Notes: generated from the letters alone by a model not told the origin. A stretch of DNA of 59,249 bases from Trichosphaerium sp. ATCC 40318 (GCA_038496445.1 JALMLS010000581.1:1-59249), one strand, 5' to 3'. Positions 22,143 to 36,801 are shown, numbered from the stretch's first letter. Translations and numbers: made by a program.

Positions 22143-25100
22143 ATGTTATACCGCGTACAAGCATTGTGCGCGTTTGCATTTTTGCTTTCGTATGGCACGT
22201 TAAACTAAGAACTAACCTAAAAACGGTTTATAATAACCTCTCTGTTTAGTAGCATGCGTTGATACATCTACTCTTAAAGTAGTTGCGATACTACCTTCGA
22301 CACAGTCGGTTTTAACTCCAAACGAACGTATGTGATATAAACAACCCTTAAACGTTAATTATAGCATTGTTGGTAACGAGGCACTAAATTGTAGTTTAGG
22401 CGTTAACATTTGGGGAAAGCAGCCCTTAACAGTCGTATTTAATCGGTGAGTTACTCAAAGCCGTTACTTTCTGTGATCTCACGTGACGTGTAGGCCAGTC
22501 ATCGCGTTAGGCTCCGACTACGGATCACAAGTTCCTGAAAATCTCATTCCATTTACACTAAACACTGATGTACCTGGTTCATTCAGATGGGTTACAACTA
22601 GTATTGCTCGTTGGGATCCTGATATTGAATGGCCACCTCACTTGGAGGTTTCTCTAGCTTTAAAGAACGACTTTACTTCAGCTGACGGTTTGAAACTTGG
22701 TTCGTTTTTTTTCACTTTGGGACGAAAGCAATCTAACCGTTATTGTAGAGAACGGCCAACTGACACAACAGTTTTTAACCCCAACTCGTACGTGATGTGT
22801 TAGTACTTATTTTTTACTAACGGTACCTCAGTATCCGTCGGAGCTAACGTTGAGTCAACATCAGCCAGCGAACTTACTGATAATCATTGGTACCAAAGGC
22901 TTTAACTTTCGACATACTAAAAGTTGTTATTATAGGTCATCTAATGTACGTTCATTCCTACCAGACGGTCGTACTGTAAGAGATAGTGCCATACACGAGT
23001 GCCCAAATGATGCCATTGTACAGCTTGATTTCAGCTATGGTACCTCACAGCCAAACTTTTACAAGTGCTAACTCTTTTTTGATTAGATGTTGACTTGGAC
23101 ATTATCCAATCGTCCCTTACGCTTGTTAAGGATTCAGATGGTAAGTCTAAAAAGCAGTGTTACAGGCCACGTTTTTCTTATATATTGTTTAGGTCTTGTT
23201 CTTCCTTTAACATCTGTGGCTTATTGTGATACCGCTAATAAGAGATGTATAAAGGTAGATATACCTGAACTCGAGGATGAGACAAACTACTCTCTTAAAC
23301 TACCTGCTGGTTCCTCTTTCCACGAACACGGCGGTGTTCTTCCTAAAGATATTGTCACTAGATTATCTGGTCTGTTCTCTTTTGTAATACCATTCGTACA
23401 CTCGACAACTCCTCGTTATGTACGTTACGGTATTTGGATGAGACATGGTCTATCAGGTGGTGAAACCAGCCTTCCAGGCACGAATATATACCTCAGCAAC
23501 AAACCAACTTCTAACTTTATTTATTTTTAGCTCTCTCAGATTCTATCGAAATACGAGGTGTTGAATCTGGTGCGCTCATTCCAAAGACTCTATCACTTTC
23601 CAATAAAGGTAGCAATTAAGAAACAACTTAGCCTAGTACTAACTTGTATTCAAGGTCTTGTTATTGTACACGTGCCTGAAGTTAAAGCTTTGACTGAGTA
23701 TACTATTAAAGTACATGCAAATGCACAAGTCGCTGATGGGTATGGGCTATTGTTGAAGGCATCCGAATTTACTTTCACCACTATAGCGAAGGTAAACAAC
23801 ACTACAATCCATATTTTTTTACAACTCACTCGCTTGCTAGCCAACATATTTCACCACGTGCAGTGCTTCTCTTTTTGATACAACATTCACTAGTGATTGG
23901 TATACTTATACTCAAGCGCAAACAGGCACAATTAGGTACTATTGAGTTATGGTTCTGTTAATGAAACCAACAGAGTCCTTTTTGCTGGTTGTTACTTACT
24001 TTTGCGCAATAGAGGATACAAAGTCACCAGTGCCAATCTTAATGAAATCATGAATCTTCTGTCACAAAGCCATGCCTCTTATGTAAATACTCCACTGACG
24101 CCTGATGTACGTTGTCTACTGTTTGGATATACGCACTCACTGTGCGTTTGTAAAGGAACAAATTGAAGTTGACGGAACTCGTGATCTAGCTGTGTCTGTC
24201 TTGCCTACAACAAAGTTTTTCGGAGATGGTTCTTCCGATACATTCATTTACCGTGATACATATACAAGCTATGGTAATACTAGAAATAGTATTCAGATTG
24301 TTGGAAAACCAGATATCTCAGCAACTACTTTTTCAACTCGGTTGTAAGTCAATTATTTGTCTTTGTTTTGAGTCAGTGTGGTTAACTAATAATATTCAAC
24401 TAGTGATGGCTCAGTCGGTGTTTGGATATCTAAATTGAGTGAAGCCACAAGCATTTCTGGCGCCACGGCTAGTCTTTGGTGTAAATCATCTAATAACATT
24501 CGGTTATTTTCAACTTCTAGTGCACGTGAAATTTTGTGGGTCATTTTTGGGATTTTCCTGCTAACATTCTTTTGTAGCCAACAAATGCAGAAGGTTTGAC
24601 AGAGCTCAATTATCCTACGAGTTCAGTGCGAGACTGCTATACAAAAATTCTTGTAGTAAAGACCAGCGAAGGCAAGATACTCATAGTCGTACGCCAAAGA
24701 GTTTCCATCTTGTGCATTGTAGTTAATTTGTTTTCCTAACAGGATGACAATAAATACTTTCAAACTCCATCAGACACTACAAAAATAGCAACGATTACTA
24801 CAGATAAACCATTCTATAATATTGGTGATACAGTTCACATGGTACATGGACATTTACACTTGTTTAATACCGCTAACAAAGTTGGTTTTAGAAAGGTTAT
24901 GTCCGCAGTTTATCGAGATCTGATACTCGCATTTCTTCTATGAACCCTTCTACTGTATCCTTGCAGTACGTATACTGATGATGAGTAGTATCATTAAGTA
25001 CTCACCACATCTGTTAAGGACGACTTGGAGAAAAACTCAAAGTTTGCCAACTATTGTTGATGTTGAAGATTATGATAGTTCTTTTGGTTCCTTCAGTGCT

Positions 25101-28100
25101 TCATTCGTTATACCTGCAGATGCTGAGTACGGAAGTCATACCGTTACTCTGCATGGTGCCGAACAGTATTGGTATGTGCAGTACAATAGCGCTCTTTGTT
25201 CTAAGTTAATGTTTTATTTTAGGAACAGCGCATCTGTTCTTGTAGCAGATCCAAGAGTACCAACAACAAAGATGACAATCACAACCAGTGATGACTTAGT
25301 TTCTCCAAGTGGATCAGTTGATGTTAACATCAAAACTGAAACTTACACTGACCAGGTAAAATTTAGTGAAAAACTAGTTTTATGTTGTTCTAATAATATC
25401 ACTTTTAGCCAATACGTGATGCTACTGTCACAGTAGTATGGACAATCACGAAACCACAAAACTTTTGGTATTTCTATTCAACTACTGGAACTGTTATTCG
25501 TACTGGTACTTTTGATGTCACCACAGACAGACAAGGTAAACTTGACACTAGAAAAAAATTTATTAATATTTTTAGGTGAGGCTTCACATACCATCGACTT
25601 GAGTGGTATGGTAGATGTTGAGGATGGACAAAATATCAAATTCTCAGCCGAATGGTTCAGCCCTTCTAAGGAGAAACTCAGCGAAGAAGTATCTATTCTC
25701 ATCGATCACTCTAGTCATGCTCTAAATCCAACAGTAGAACCTGCAGGTACTAAAAGATAACCTAGTAACAACCAACTAACTTTTTGGGATTGTAGATCCA
25801 TTACCAGGTTTTGAGTTTGCTGTTCGTGTAGATCTTAAGCATCGAGTAACAGACGAGGATATCAACAAGAAGGTTGATATTAATCTTTACCCAATAGAAA
25901 TGTCAACAATTACCGTTGACCGAGTGACAGGTAACTCTCTTGATTTGTATACCCACCGAATTAATTTATCTCACCTCTATTAAGGTACTCCTCAAAACTT
26001 GCCATCTGCAGAGTCAAGGTGTACCGGTATCGATTCTAATAGAGCTATTCTTACCTGTAAGCTCAAGATGAATACTATACAAGCATATACCCTCATTGCA
26101 AGCGTTACGGACGACAAGGTACTAAGCAGAAAGCAAATATTTAAGTTCTTACGTTTTATAGGGTTATATTGAAAGACAAATGTTGAGCCTCGGAAAGACC
26201 CAAGATGGATGGGATAAGGAACCACTCACTGTTATGCCTAAGCCTGTTGTTACCATTGACAAAGAAATATATGAACCAGGAGACAATGTTGTTGTCAGTT
26301 TCCAAAACGCTTGGGATGTAGCACATGTGCTCACAAAGATTGGTAGCCCTGAGACGTCAGCCCTTGACAATGTTCAAGTTCAAACAATCAACGAGCAAGG
26401 CCAAATACAGTATGTATAGCATTGTAACTCGACGAATAGTTAACGACCATCCTAGGATAAATGTACCTATTCCAACCGAATGTAGTCCTTCAGGGTACAC
26501 TGTTATTGTTGCTTTAAGTATACTAATGGTCGCGTTAGTTGTTCTCTTTCTGTTATGCTTAACAAGCCTCAAAGTGCTTCTATATTATTTGATCCTGTTA
26601 TACCAACATCTCCTTTGTTTGATGATGCCTCTCCAGTGTAAGAATGACTTAAAGTAGTAGAAATAGCGACGTACTTAATGCTTTGCTACAGGGCCACCAC
26701 AACTTTCTTTAAAGTTCAAATGGATACCAAACCAAATCCTATTAATGTTGATATACAACCAGACGCCAAGATTGTAGCCCCTGGATCAAGCACTAAATTT
26801 ACAGTCAAAGTTACTGACGAAAATGTACGATTCCATTATTGCATCAGGTCTTGACTTTTTTATCAAGGGAGCTGTTTCAAACGCAGAGGTTGCTTGTATT
26901 GTTGTGAACAAAGCTGTATTGGATCTCAAGGAACACCCTAAGGTTGATTTGAACACTGCTATATCCAACGCACGCAATAGCTTTGTCACTCCAAACAAGT
27001 ACGTATTACTTTTTAGTAACTATTGGACAACAAAGCTTACCCTTTTTTCTAGCATGTTTAACAGCCGTCTTCAAGTTAGAAGTGGTAAAGCATATAACGA
27101 AGCCCGTACTGTGTTCCAAGATAGAATATCAGACGACCCTTGGCTTACGCTACAGTTTGACCTCACTCAAAACTCATACAATCAGGTACTAATCAAATCA
27201 ATGCATACTTTACCAGTCACTTACTTTTTTGGTCGTAGCTTGGACAGCCAGATTCTATTTTCTGGGAGCAATACAGGAGTTTCATGACCCCTTATCCAGT
27301 TCCATATGTCGCACAACAATATCCATTAGATGCCGTTAGCTTTGGTGGTGGAGATAAGGAAGTGCAAGCTGGAATTCCAGAAGTAACTAATGATGATGCT
27401 AATGACGCTAGCAAAACTTCTACTACTCCTGAAAAGCCTATTGTTGTTCGAAGCAACTTTGAATATACTGCTTTATTTGTAAGCAAAGTGAAAGTTGACG
27501 CAAATGGTATGGTTGTAATTGACATGCCAAACATGCCAGATAACATTGCAACATATGAAATCAGGTATGTCATACTAAATGTTACGGTATTATTTTACTG
27601 ATCGTTTGTGTTTAGAGCGTATGCTATCACACCTGAAGGTAAATTCGGTAGTGGAACAGAAGAAATTACAGCCAAAAATGCTATCAGTATCAATGCAGCG
27701 TTACCTAGAATTGTCCGTTTAGGCGATCAATTCCAAGCTGGTATGTTATTTTAATTTTGTTTTTAGTTGTTGTTTAATTTCTGTTACGCCTTAGGTATTA
27801 CTGCTACTATTGATGACACTCAATTTTCTGGAGAAATCATCGTGTCAGTTACACATACTTGCGAGGTGATTAATAATACTTAATGCTGTACTGAGCTAAT
27901 GTGACAATAGCTCTTGGCTATTCATAGTGAGAATTTCAAAACACAGACATTTACTGGTGCCGGACCTCACTTGATCAACTTCCCATTCTCAGCAAAGGGT
28001 ATTGGTGAGAGCGAGCTTAAGTTTTCTGTAAGAGCCACTGTTGGTGCAGAAGCAGCCACAGATACTGCACTGGTACGTTATTATACTAGCAAACTGAACA

Positions 28101-30483
28101 AGCGTACTAACAACTTTCTAGTACACATTGGAAGTGAAAGGACAGCAACCTGCCGTTTTTGTGGCTACCTCTATGATGCTATCTGCATCTACAGCGGCAT
28201 CTGAGAAATATATACTACCAGAAGCAGCTCCATATAGCGGAGTTCTTTCAATGAGTGCTGGAGTAGGCCGATACCTTGCAATAAACAATATGGGTTCGTT
28301 TCAACAGAAAAATCGGATAATTGTAGCTTATGCCTCTCCTAGCTGTTGATGTATACAAACAAGTTGAACGTACCACACCGTCTGCGTATGATCTTCTTGC
28401 TTGCCTCGTACCGCCAGTTCTAATGAACACATACAAAGTCAGTAACCCTGCAGCAACACAGGTATGTCCATGTTCTCTATCACGTTATTTACTATCTTCC
28501 GAAGTTAAAAACACAATGTGCGCAAAGGCTTGCGAATTATGTGCACAATGGCGCTTTGACTCTTTACCCATACACTCAATACTCATCCGATTATACAAAT
28601 GTTTATTTGAATGCATTTGCTGTTTGGTTAAACAATAGATTGATCGGACTTGGTGATACGTCTAAGCTCATCTCAGTTCAAACTGTTGAAAACTGGAAAC
28701 GAGCAATTGAGAACCAACTGTAAGTGCTAGTTTAACCTTATAATGACCAGTGTTAATAATACTTTCCTAGAACTAAAGAATATAATGAAGCAATAAGTCG
28801 CGGTGCTGAGTTCAACCAATGGGACAAACTAGCGTACGATTCTATTTTTAGTCGACTAATTGATGTTTTTGAATCTAACATGACTCTGCAGATATGTTTA
28901 CATGGCTATGGGCGCTAACTGGAGACCAGTTGAACCTGCATTGGATCTTAAAGAACTTATCACGAGAATTGATACTCTTCAAAACGATGCAAAGGTAGCA
29001 ATCGCACTTGCGTACAAACAGGACAATATTCCAAATTCCATTGTTGATGGTGTGAGCGATGTATTGTTTTCTGCGATGCATGTTCAAGTAAGCCATATTT
29101 GACTATGACTTTGATCTAACTTTATATGTTACTAGGGAAGAACCGCTTATGTCAGTACAACAGCTGGTTCATCTGCACATCTTATCGCTTCAGCGCTTTC
29201 TCTAGACTTATTTACAAAAGTAAACACAGCGGATAAGCATGCACTCGTTGAGAAACTTGCCAATTGGGTTGCTAGAGATACTGATGCTCAAGCTCCATCT
29301 TATTGGTTCTACTCTAACTCTAGATACACAGCTATGGCTATGATAGCCTTACAGGTACTAATATACAACACCGTGTCATCTAGTTGGCTGACATCCTCTG
29401 AGGCTTATGACAGCAGCACAGGAAGTACAACTCCAAACCTTGAAGTTAACGGAAGTGTCAATAGCAACAACGTCTACAGGTACTTCGGTTTTACCAATGA
29501 CATTCACTAGCATGTTATTAATACCATCTGTAGTGCTACTTTCAAGAAAGCTACTGACGTCGCTGTAACCAAGGCATTCAGTTTTGATGCACTCACCGGA
29601 GGTGTAGACTTCACGGCAAAGGTAAGAATCAATGTGTAACTGAAGTGTTGGCTATATGATTCCTTATCTTTGGTTAGGGTACTGGAGAAGCATCTGTTGT
29701 TCTTGGTATGTCATTTGTACCTAAAGATATATCCACTGAAGCAATCTACCGCGGAATACGTGTTGAAAAGATTATTCGTGTTATTGATCCTTCAACTGGT
29801 AAACCTACTGGAACTGCTGTTACTTCAGCTCCACTTGGGTCTACTGTACAAGTATCTATTCAAGTTCAAGTACCTGATGATACCTTGAATTGTATGGTTG
29901 AAGATTACCTACCAGGATGTCTTGAAGCTATCGATACAAACATTGCAGGTTCTTCAAATGAGGTGAGTGAATTCAACGCCTTAAACAGTTTAAGTTTTCT
30001 TGCTAACTGATTCTTTTCAAAGGAGTATACCCAGTTCTCTTGGTATTATAGATATTACGCTGCTTTTGGATTTAAAGAAACAAAGAAAGACAAAGTTACA
30101 TACCTTGGTTCATACTTATACGCAGGATCACATACTGTTACTTATGAAGCAGTTGTTGCTACTGAGGGTATATTTTCTTTGCCTCCAACTAAAGTAATCG
30201 ATGTTGAACAACCTGAAGTGATGGGTCTTAGTGCTGGTGGCACGTTCACAGTTGGTGCGTATTCTAGACTTTCTTTTCTTCTGGGTCATCACGTGAGCTT
30301 ACTTATCGTATAGGTTCTCATTCTTTCGGAGATACAGTAAAACCAGTAGAATGCCTTGATTTCGAACCTAAACTGCCTGATGTTGGTGTCGATATTATCC
30401 CTGATCCTACTGCTGGTAATGGCGCTGGGTCCTTACTATTTAGCTTTGTACTAGCTCTACTATTCATTGCTATGATATTGTAA
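22143..30483 (+). CDS. Alpha-2-macroglobulin-like protein, GPI-anchored, no thioester motif seen
   Basis: About 8.3 kb and thirty or more short exons. ATG 22143 opens a signal peptide (MLYRVQALCAFAFLLS). The N-terminal third has bacterial-A2M-like beta domains (PVIALGSDYGSQVPENLIPF). The macroglobulin signature is ITTDKPFYNIGDTVHMKGYV (about 24800-24900), followed by MG-type domains with GTFDVTTDRQGEA, VTIDKEIYEPGDNVVVSF, a likely bait region, TLEVKGQQPAVFVAT, and the alpha-helical toroid (NVYLNAFAVWLNN, WFYSNSRYTAMAMIALQ). The receptor-like end carries VEDYLPGCLEAID. The thioester GCxEQ is absent; the expected spot reads VERTTPSAYDLLACLVPP. It ends with DPTAGNGAGS plus about 17 hydrophobic residues at the stop, as in GPI signals. 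The first join may use a GC donor. Probably a surface protease trap. Confidence 0.85.
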
Positions 30484-31281
30484 TTAGCAGTATTGTTAAA
30501 TCGTCAAATGAATCTACACATTCCTTCAATAATTCACTCAATCATTGTAATTCGTAAAGTTTTTGTTTCGTACCAAAACTTTTGCTCAATGCTTAGCTCG
30601 TTGCTTTTTTTACATTTGCATGGAGTAAAAATACTTCATTTCAACCTCAGAGGCGTTCTGGAAAGTAGCCCGATAGACATTGCTAGTAAGGAATGTGCAC
30701 CTTTCCCCTTTAGACATAGACTCCCAAAAAATTACCATATTTGTTTAGCGAACCTATTATAGTAATAAAGTTGTAAAGATACAAGCGGAAGTAACCTCAC
30801 CTTGGTACAGCCAGCTGCACTTCTTTTTCATACTACGCGAAAATTGTGTTATTGGAATTTTTAAACTTTGTGTCGCTTTGGTACATTGTAGTTTTTCCGC
30901 TTATAATTTATTAGGGAAATAGAAAACGCTCGAAATAGGGTAAACAAACGTTGCATTTTGCAACAATAAATTGTGAATGGTGTTGACTTTTTGTTAGGTC
31001 TAATAAGGCTAATTACTCTCTGTATTTGCTTTATAAACGCGCAAGAGGTTGTTTTAATTGTTTGGAACAAGCTATAAACAGGTATCTACTAAAACTTTCC
31101 TATTGTAACGGAAGATTACTCAACGTGTACCTTATATTCGTTTAATAGGTATCTGCTATAGCAATACCGAAAAGTAAAATATATATAGTAAAAGACCGGC
31201 AAGGTCGGCAATGTAACGCGCAATCGTATTATTAGACACAACGACTGAATTGTAGCCATATACTTCAGTTCAAAGAGATTA
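30484..31281. other. Intergenic, about 800 nt, no gene seen
   Basis: AT-rich sequence between the alpha-2-macroglobulin-like and CLU-TPR genes. An 89-codon frame (30493-30762) starts 10 nt after the stop but has no protein-like features and is rejected. The right end presumably holds the CLU gene promoter. Confidence 0.4.
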
Positions 31282-34200
31282 ATGACATCGCAAACAAGCA
31301 CAGATGGTTCAGCATACGATACAGCGTTACCAGACGAAGACTCGCTCGAAACATCATGGAAAGCAAACGAGTGGTTTTACGAGGACAAAAGGGATCAAAA
31401 CACAACAAGGAAATTAACAATGGACACTATGAGCAGCGGGTACGGTTATGACAACCGCTTGCCTGAAACGAAACCATCAATGTCGTTAGCCACACTTCCC
31501 AAATTACGTCTACAGCCGTTATCCAAGCGTAGTTCAACCATATCTCCGTCTAGAGCTTATCTCCACCAACAGTCGGTTAAAAAGAGCTCTAGAATCAAAA
31601 TCACTCATAATTCACCTGAAACAGGATATTCTAGTAGAATCGGAGACCAACTTCGCTCTACAAGACGAAGTCAACGCCATACGTCTCCAACTCCTTTTGC
31701 AAAGCCAGAAACTGAATTTGACGCTGATGATCGTGAAACATTCTATTGGAATGAAGGTAAGCAAACAGGCACCACTCAGAAGATTTTTTTCAATGAATGA
31801 GCAAAGCGGCACATGTTTTTTTGCTTTTTTTCGGTTGTTAATTGTTTTCTGGTGTTAGAGTTTCAGTTGCTTCTTGAAAGACCTACTACTACACCTCAAG
31901 AGTCTAGAGCACGTTCTAGGGATATTTCTACGCTTGTTAGGTACGCTTTTTGATAGTTTTAGTAATTTTATTTCCTGTTTGCTTATTTGATGTCTAGACT
32001 CTTTCATCAGGAGGCAGAACCTATTGTAACTAAGATAGTTGAAGAGTTGCATCTTCCTTTTGAGGAGAAAACGATAAAACCGGTAATTTCAAAATAAAAT
32101 TCATTTGGATTCTAATTTCATGTGTTTAGATTAAGCTTGGCGTTGCTGGTGGCGATAAATACATAACAAACCAATTTTTTTTGAAATTTGCTAAAGAGAA
32201 CGATAAATATCGTCTATATGGTGGAGATAGATGGGCAGTGAAAGTTGCAGGACATGAGATAAGGTGAGAATACCTAGAATACCATTAAAAACAAGCTTAA
32301 GTATAACTAAATAGATCTCTCAACTTTTTAATTGCTTGTCGTGTTCCACACTTACATCTTCCATTGATGTGTGTTATATCATGCTACGGTCATTCTGTAG
32401 TGGTTATTAGCAGGTACAAAACACGCTCCTTTTTGACACTAGAGTATATCTAATAATCTTCTATTTAAGGCTACCAATAAATACTAGCACTCTTGTTTAT
32501 GGGTCTAGTGATGCTGGTAAAACTTTGCTTCATCAGCCACAATTTTCAACAATGATGCGAGAAGTTGCTCGTAAATTGAACCTTAGTGCACACACTGCTT
32601 TAGAGAGAAGTACTAGTACGTTTTTTATCAAAAACCTCTCAAAGAGCGCGAGTTCCTCACTACGTAAATTAGAGAAACAGAAGACTATTTACGGTCCAGT
32701 TGATCTGGAAGGTCATGAAGGTAAAGATGGAAGGAACTACGCGATTGATTTTGCTCGTTTGTTCCCACCAGCAACACCAATAAAAAGGTAACATTTTCTT
32801 TGTTTTTTTTGCTTTCAAATGATATCTTTGTAGCCTCCATGGATGTCACCTCTTTAGATTATTACGCCCAGAACTTGTTAGAAGTAATTCAGAACCTCTC
32901 AGTTCTGATGCTTTTACAAACTTTGGAAAAATGGATGCGCACGTTGCTAACCCGTACGCTGAAGTCTTGTTATAATTTGTGTTTTGTAACACTGTTTGTC
33001 AAGTCATGTCATGGATGCTACTGATAGGATATATGATGAAATAATACCAGACTTGGTCCAGCATAGTGCTCGTCTATGCTCAGATAACTTGAAATCAGAA
33101 CTACACGCAAAAGGTGTTAACATGCGTTATTTGGGTTATCTTCTTGTTGCTTTGAAGAAAGCCAAATCACCTCAGCACGTTATTCAAAACGTTCTCATAG
33201 GTACAGTTATTTGTTATGCTTGGTAGTTTGTTCTAAACTCTTACTTCTCAGAGATTGTTTCAAGAGCATCTAAAGGTGTATTGCATAGACGTATGAGAGA
33301 GGAAATGGCCGAAATGGATGATATTTATACAGGAATGATAGCTCTTGTTACTGAGCATTTTAATAATCTTGCCATGTCTTCCGATTGGTGGCATACATCA
33401 TTATTACAAGAGATAAAGGAACGCTTTATCTTTTGTAATGTTCATCAAGCTGGTAAATCAGCTGAGAAAGTATCACAAGAGATACTAGAGGCTGCTGAAA
33501 AAGGTCTTGGGGATGACTGGAAGGCTTACATTACTTCAGAATCACGTGTTAAGTATGTGCCAAATCCCAATTTAAAGGTTTCTTGGAGTTGCTAATAGTT
33601 GTTCACCTAGGGCAAGGCTTTTGTCTCGTGCTGCACTTTTTGCAGGTGTCAAGTTCCGTAGTAGTGTTGTAGACGCACTGAGTAGAAATCCTGAAGCGTT
33701 CTTTTTACGTAGAGACCAGCGTAAAACTTTTTTTGAACTGAACGACATTAAGCAGGTACAAATCATTTTGACACTTAATTTTCACTGAACGGAGTGTCAA
33801 ATGTGTTCACACCTTTTGGATAGATATTTAATACTGCTAAACACATTGATACAATGCCGTGGTTATCTCAGCAGTGTATTGATGATGGTCAGTATGCTGA
33901 TGCAGAAAAGTATTTCCAAAAAGAGCTTGCGAATAAGCTAGAAAGACTTGGAGAAGATCACGTTCAAGTAGCTTGGATGTATCGTTATTTGGCAGATTTA
34001 TGTTCCCGTGTAGTTGTACGTTAACTAGGATTGAACGGATAAGGTTGCTTATAACTTACAAAGGGGCGTATGGAAGATGCTGATGAGTTTTACACCAAAG
34101 CTGAGGATATTTTTGAAGAGCAGATTGGACCGAACGAGTTTGGTAATTGTATTTTTTTTTTCTCAATAGTTTTTTGACATTGCTAGATCTTGGTGATACT

Positions 34201-36155
34201 AAAGAGAGACATGGAAACTTGTGCTTAAAATATGGTAAAATAAATCAGGCTCTAGATCTTTATAAGATTGCGCTTGGTATAAAGCGTAGTCACTATGGCG
34301 AAGATAATGTTGAGGTATGATTATTTGCACTTTGTTTTTGAAATTACTTTATTTACTTGTATAAAAGGTTGCAACATTGTATGATAAGATTGGTCGCGTG
34401 AATATGTCTCAAGGTAAACTTGAAGAATCTTTGAAGAACTTTGATGAGGCTATTACAATGAAGGGAGTCTTTCTGGGCGAAGAACATTGGTAATCTCTCT
34501 TTTATTCTTTAAACCAAAAGGAGTTCTAAATTGTTTTAACCTTATTTTATAGGCTTGTTGCTGCCACTATGATTGCTAAAGCTAATCTACTCATGATGTA
34601 CAATCGCCGAAGGGAAGCGTTAGATATAGCTGACAGAGTGGATTGTATTCTCGGCAAGTGCAAAACACGGTGGCGATCGGAAGTAAGATTATTTTTCTTT
34701 ATTTTTTCCTTTTGGGTATTCCTTCTTACGAAATCTTAGATTGGAAAAGCTCTAGAAAATCTAGGGAAACTTTTTGTAATTCTTTCAGATCGTAGAAGAG
34801 CGCATATGTTATTCTGGTGCGTCACCAAACGTTTTTTTTCAGGGAGTTTTTGATTGTTTTTCTTATTCCCCTTTAGCGAAGCTTATCACATAAAGCGTCG
34901 TGCTCTTGGTAGAAATCACTCTAGTGTTGCTATCACATTGGATCACTTGACCACAAATAGGTTTGAGCTTGTAGAGAAGCATGATGCAAAGCGTGTACGA
35001 ACACAACTCGCTTTTCAATTGGAGTGATTTTATTCCATTTTTTTTCTTTTGTGTCCTTGTGCTTAATTTGTTTTTATTTAGATGCATGTATTCGAAAAAT
35101 GTAAAAAGAATTTCTCAGACGCTATTCGAATCTTGAAGTCTACTTTGGGTGAAGGTACGCGCACTAGATACTGCTTTTTGTAATACAACCTAAAATTTTT
35201 GACAAAATGATTTTTTTAGGTCATACATCAGTTGGTATAACACGGAATAATATGGGATTATTAATGATTCGTATGGGTGATTATAAACATGCTAAGAAGC
35301 ATTTTAGATTAGCCATTTCGTGCGTTTCAAACATTGAGATTTCTCTTTTTTTTTTTTGCCGATTTTTTTGTGCCGTTTAACTTTTTAAGTATGAGTTTAT
35401 TGTTTACTTAAAAATAGTATTTTTTCTACTACAAAGCATGGATGTGCTGCCATAAATGACATGCATCTCACTGAGATAATTAAAGCGAATTTAAAACGTG
35501 TTGAACAGCTCATGGGTCTCAGTGGTACGCAATCTAGATGTCTTGTTTGCCTTGCTTGAAACTATAATACTTACGCCTTAAAATAGTTAGTAAGAAGCAT
35601 AATAGCGATAAATATACAGGCGGTTATCGTGGTTTGTTCCATTCTGATACAATTCTAGATGAAGGAACAAAAGTAAGTTAACTTGGACGCCAGTTTTTTT
35701 TTTGGAATGTTGTTTGTATCTTTCTTTCTTTGTTCGTGTACCAATATTGTTTGTTTTAGCATCAAGAATTAGAAGAAGATCTATTAATTGATGATGATGA
35801 TAGTGACTCTGATATGGAAATAGAACAGTTACCACCTTTACCAAGAAAGTCTTCCTCAAAACGAAACCCAAATGTTTTGGCTCAGCCTGAACCAAAGAGT
35901 GTTTGGGCTAGTATGTTCTCTTGTATGTGTATTCCTAAATCAAAAGATAAAGGAAATCAATATAAAGCAAGTGATCATCTTAATGAGGTTGGAGACGGTG
36001 CTGTTAATAGTCTTTACAGTATTCCTTGGAAGGTACGAAATGAACTTGTTTGGCTTTCTTTCTTTTTTCTTCTTTTTTTATGAAGCTGTTACTTACTTCT
36101 TACAAAGGCGAATGATGCTTCAGATGCTGGGTTTAACAAGCAAATGTTAACGTGA
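31282..36155 (+). CDS. CLU-domain protein with TPR repeats (CLUH-like)
   Basis: The first exon (MTSQTSTDGSAYD..., 31282-31756) is Ser/Arg-rich and probably disordered. Next comes a CLU domain: KYRLYGGDRWAVKVAGHEIR, LPINTSTLVYGSSDAGKTL, and the signature VDLEGHEGKDGRNYAIDFAR then LFPP. KGVNMRYLGYLLVALK matches the eIF3-p135-like region that follows CLU in CLUH/Tif31. The second half holds kinesin-light-chain-like TPRs, for example QVAWMYRYLADLCSRVGRME, DTKERHGNLCLKYGKINQAL, VATLYDKIGRVNMSQGKLEE and VGITRNNMGLLMIRMGDYKH. The C-terminus is acidic (LLIDDDDSDSDMEIEQ). CLUH proteins bind mRNAs for mitochondrial proteins and control mitochondrial distribution. This one has a short, different N-terminus in place of the usual N-terminal domain. 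About twenty exons; stop TGA 36153-36155. Confidence 0.85.
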
Positions 36156-36801
36156 TGTATTATACATATACATAATGTATATTTCATGTAGGTGAGTGAT
36201 AATAAGAGAAAAAACATGTAAAAAAAACAATTGTACACTAAAGAATAATAAAAAAGATTCTAAATCATCCAGGTTGTTTTACACCATCATAGTTAACGCC
36301 ACTTCACATCCCATATGACTTACGTTCGCCATGTTGTTTACCATTAACCCCACGCACTGGTTCAAGAGGTTAGACTAGGCTGCTCATATTTCACATGTAG
36401 CTAGTCGCTACAATCTAACTACCATACACAATTTTGCTGTTTGGGGAGTTTTGGAGTACTGTTGGCAATATTTGATGCTGCGTTGAGTTTTGGTAATGAC
36501 CAAGAACGTATTGTTGCTTATTGTCAGATTCACAGCAATAGGAAAAAAAGTCACCCGAGAATTGTCATGACTTTTGTGCCTTCAGTTCCTATTATCATAA
36601 CACGCCTAGCAGTGGCCCAACACCTAAAAATGTCTAACTATGTCGTCGAAGAAGAGATCATACTTGTGCATAGGCAAACAGTACGAGAAGTTGGACCAAC
36701 AACGACGTACTCTCATGTTTTGTAAACAAAGATTGTGACTAACGGTTTAAAGTAACAGCCATGGCACTGTCATTCTGATAAACGAAAAACCTCCTCCTTG
36801 T
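36156..36801. other. Intergenic, about 650 nt
   Basis: No firm gene. An open frame at 36441-36725 has fairly protein-like composition but lacks an ATG for its first 42 codons and shows no motif. It could be an unrecognised exon, but nothing joins to it cleanly. Confidence 0.3.

Noticed and set aside
30493-30762. 89-codon ORF just after the macroglobulin-like gene
   Set aside because: No motif, no signal of splicing, composition like the surrounding non-coding DNA.
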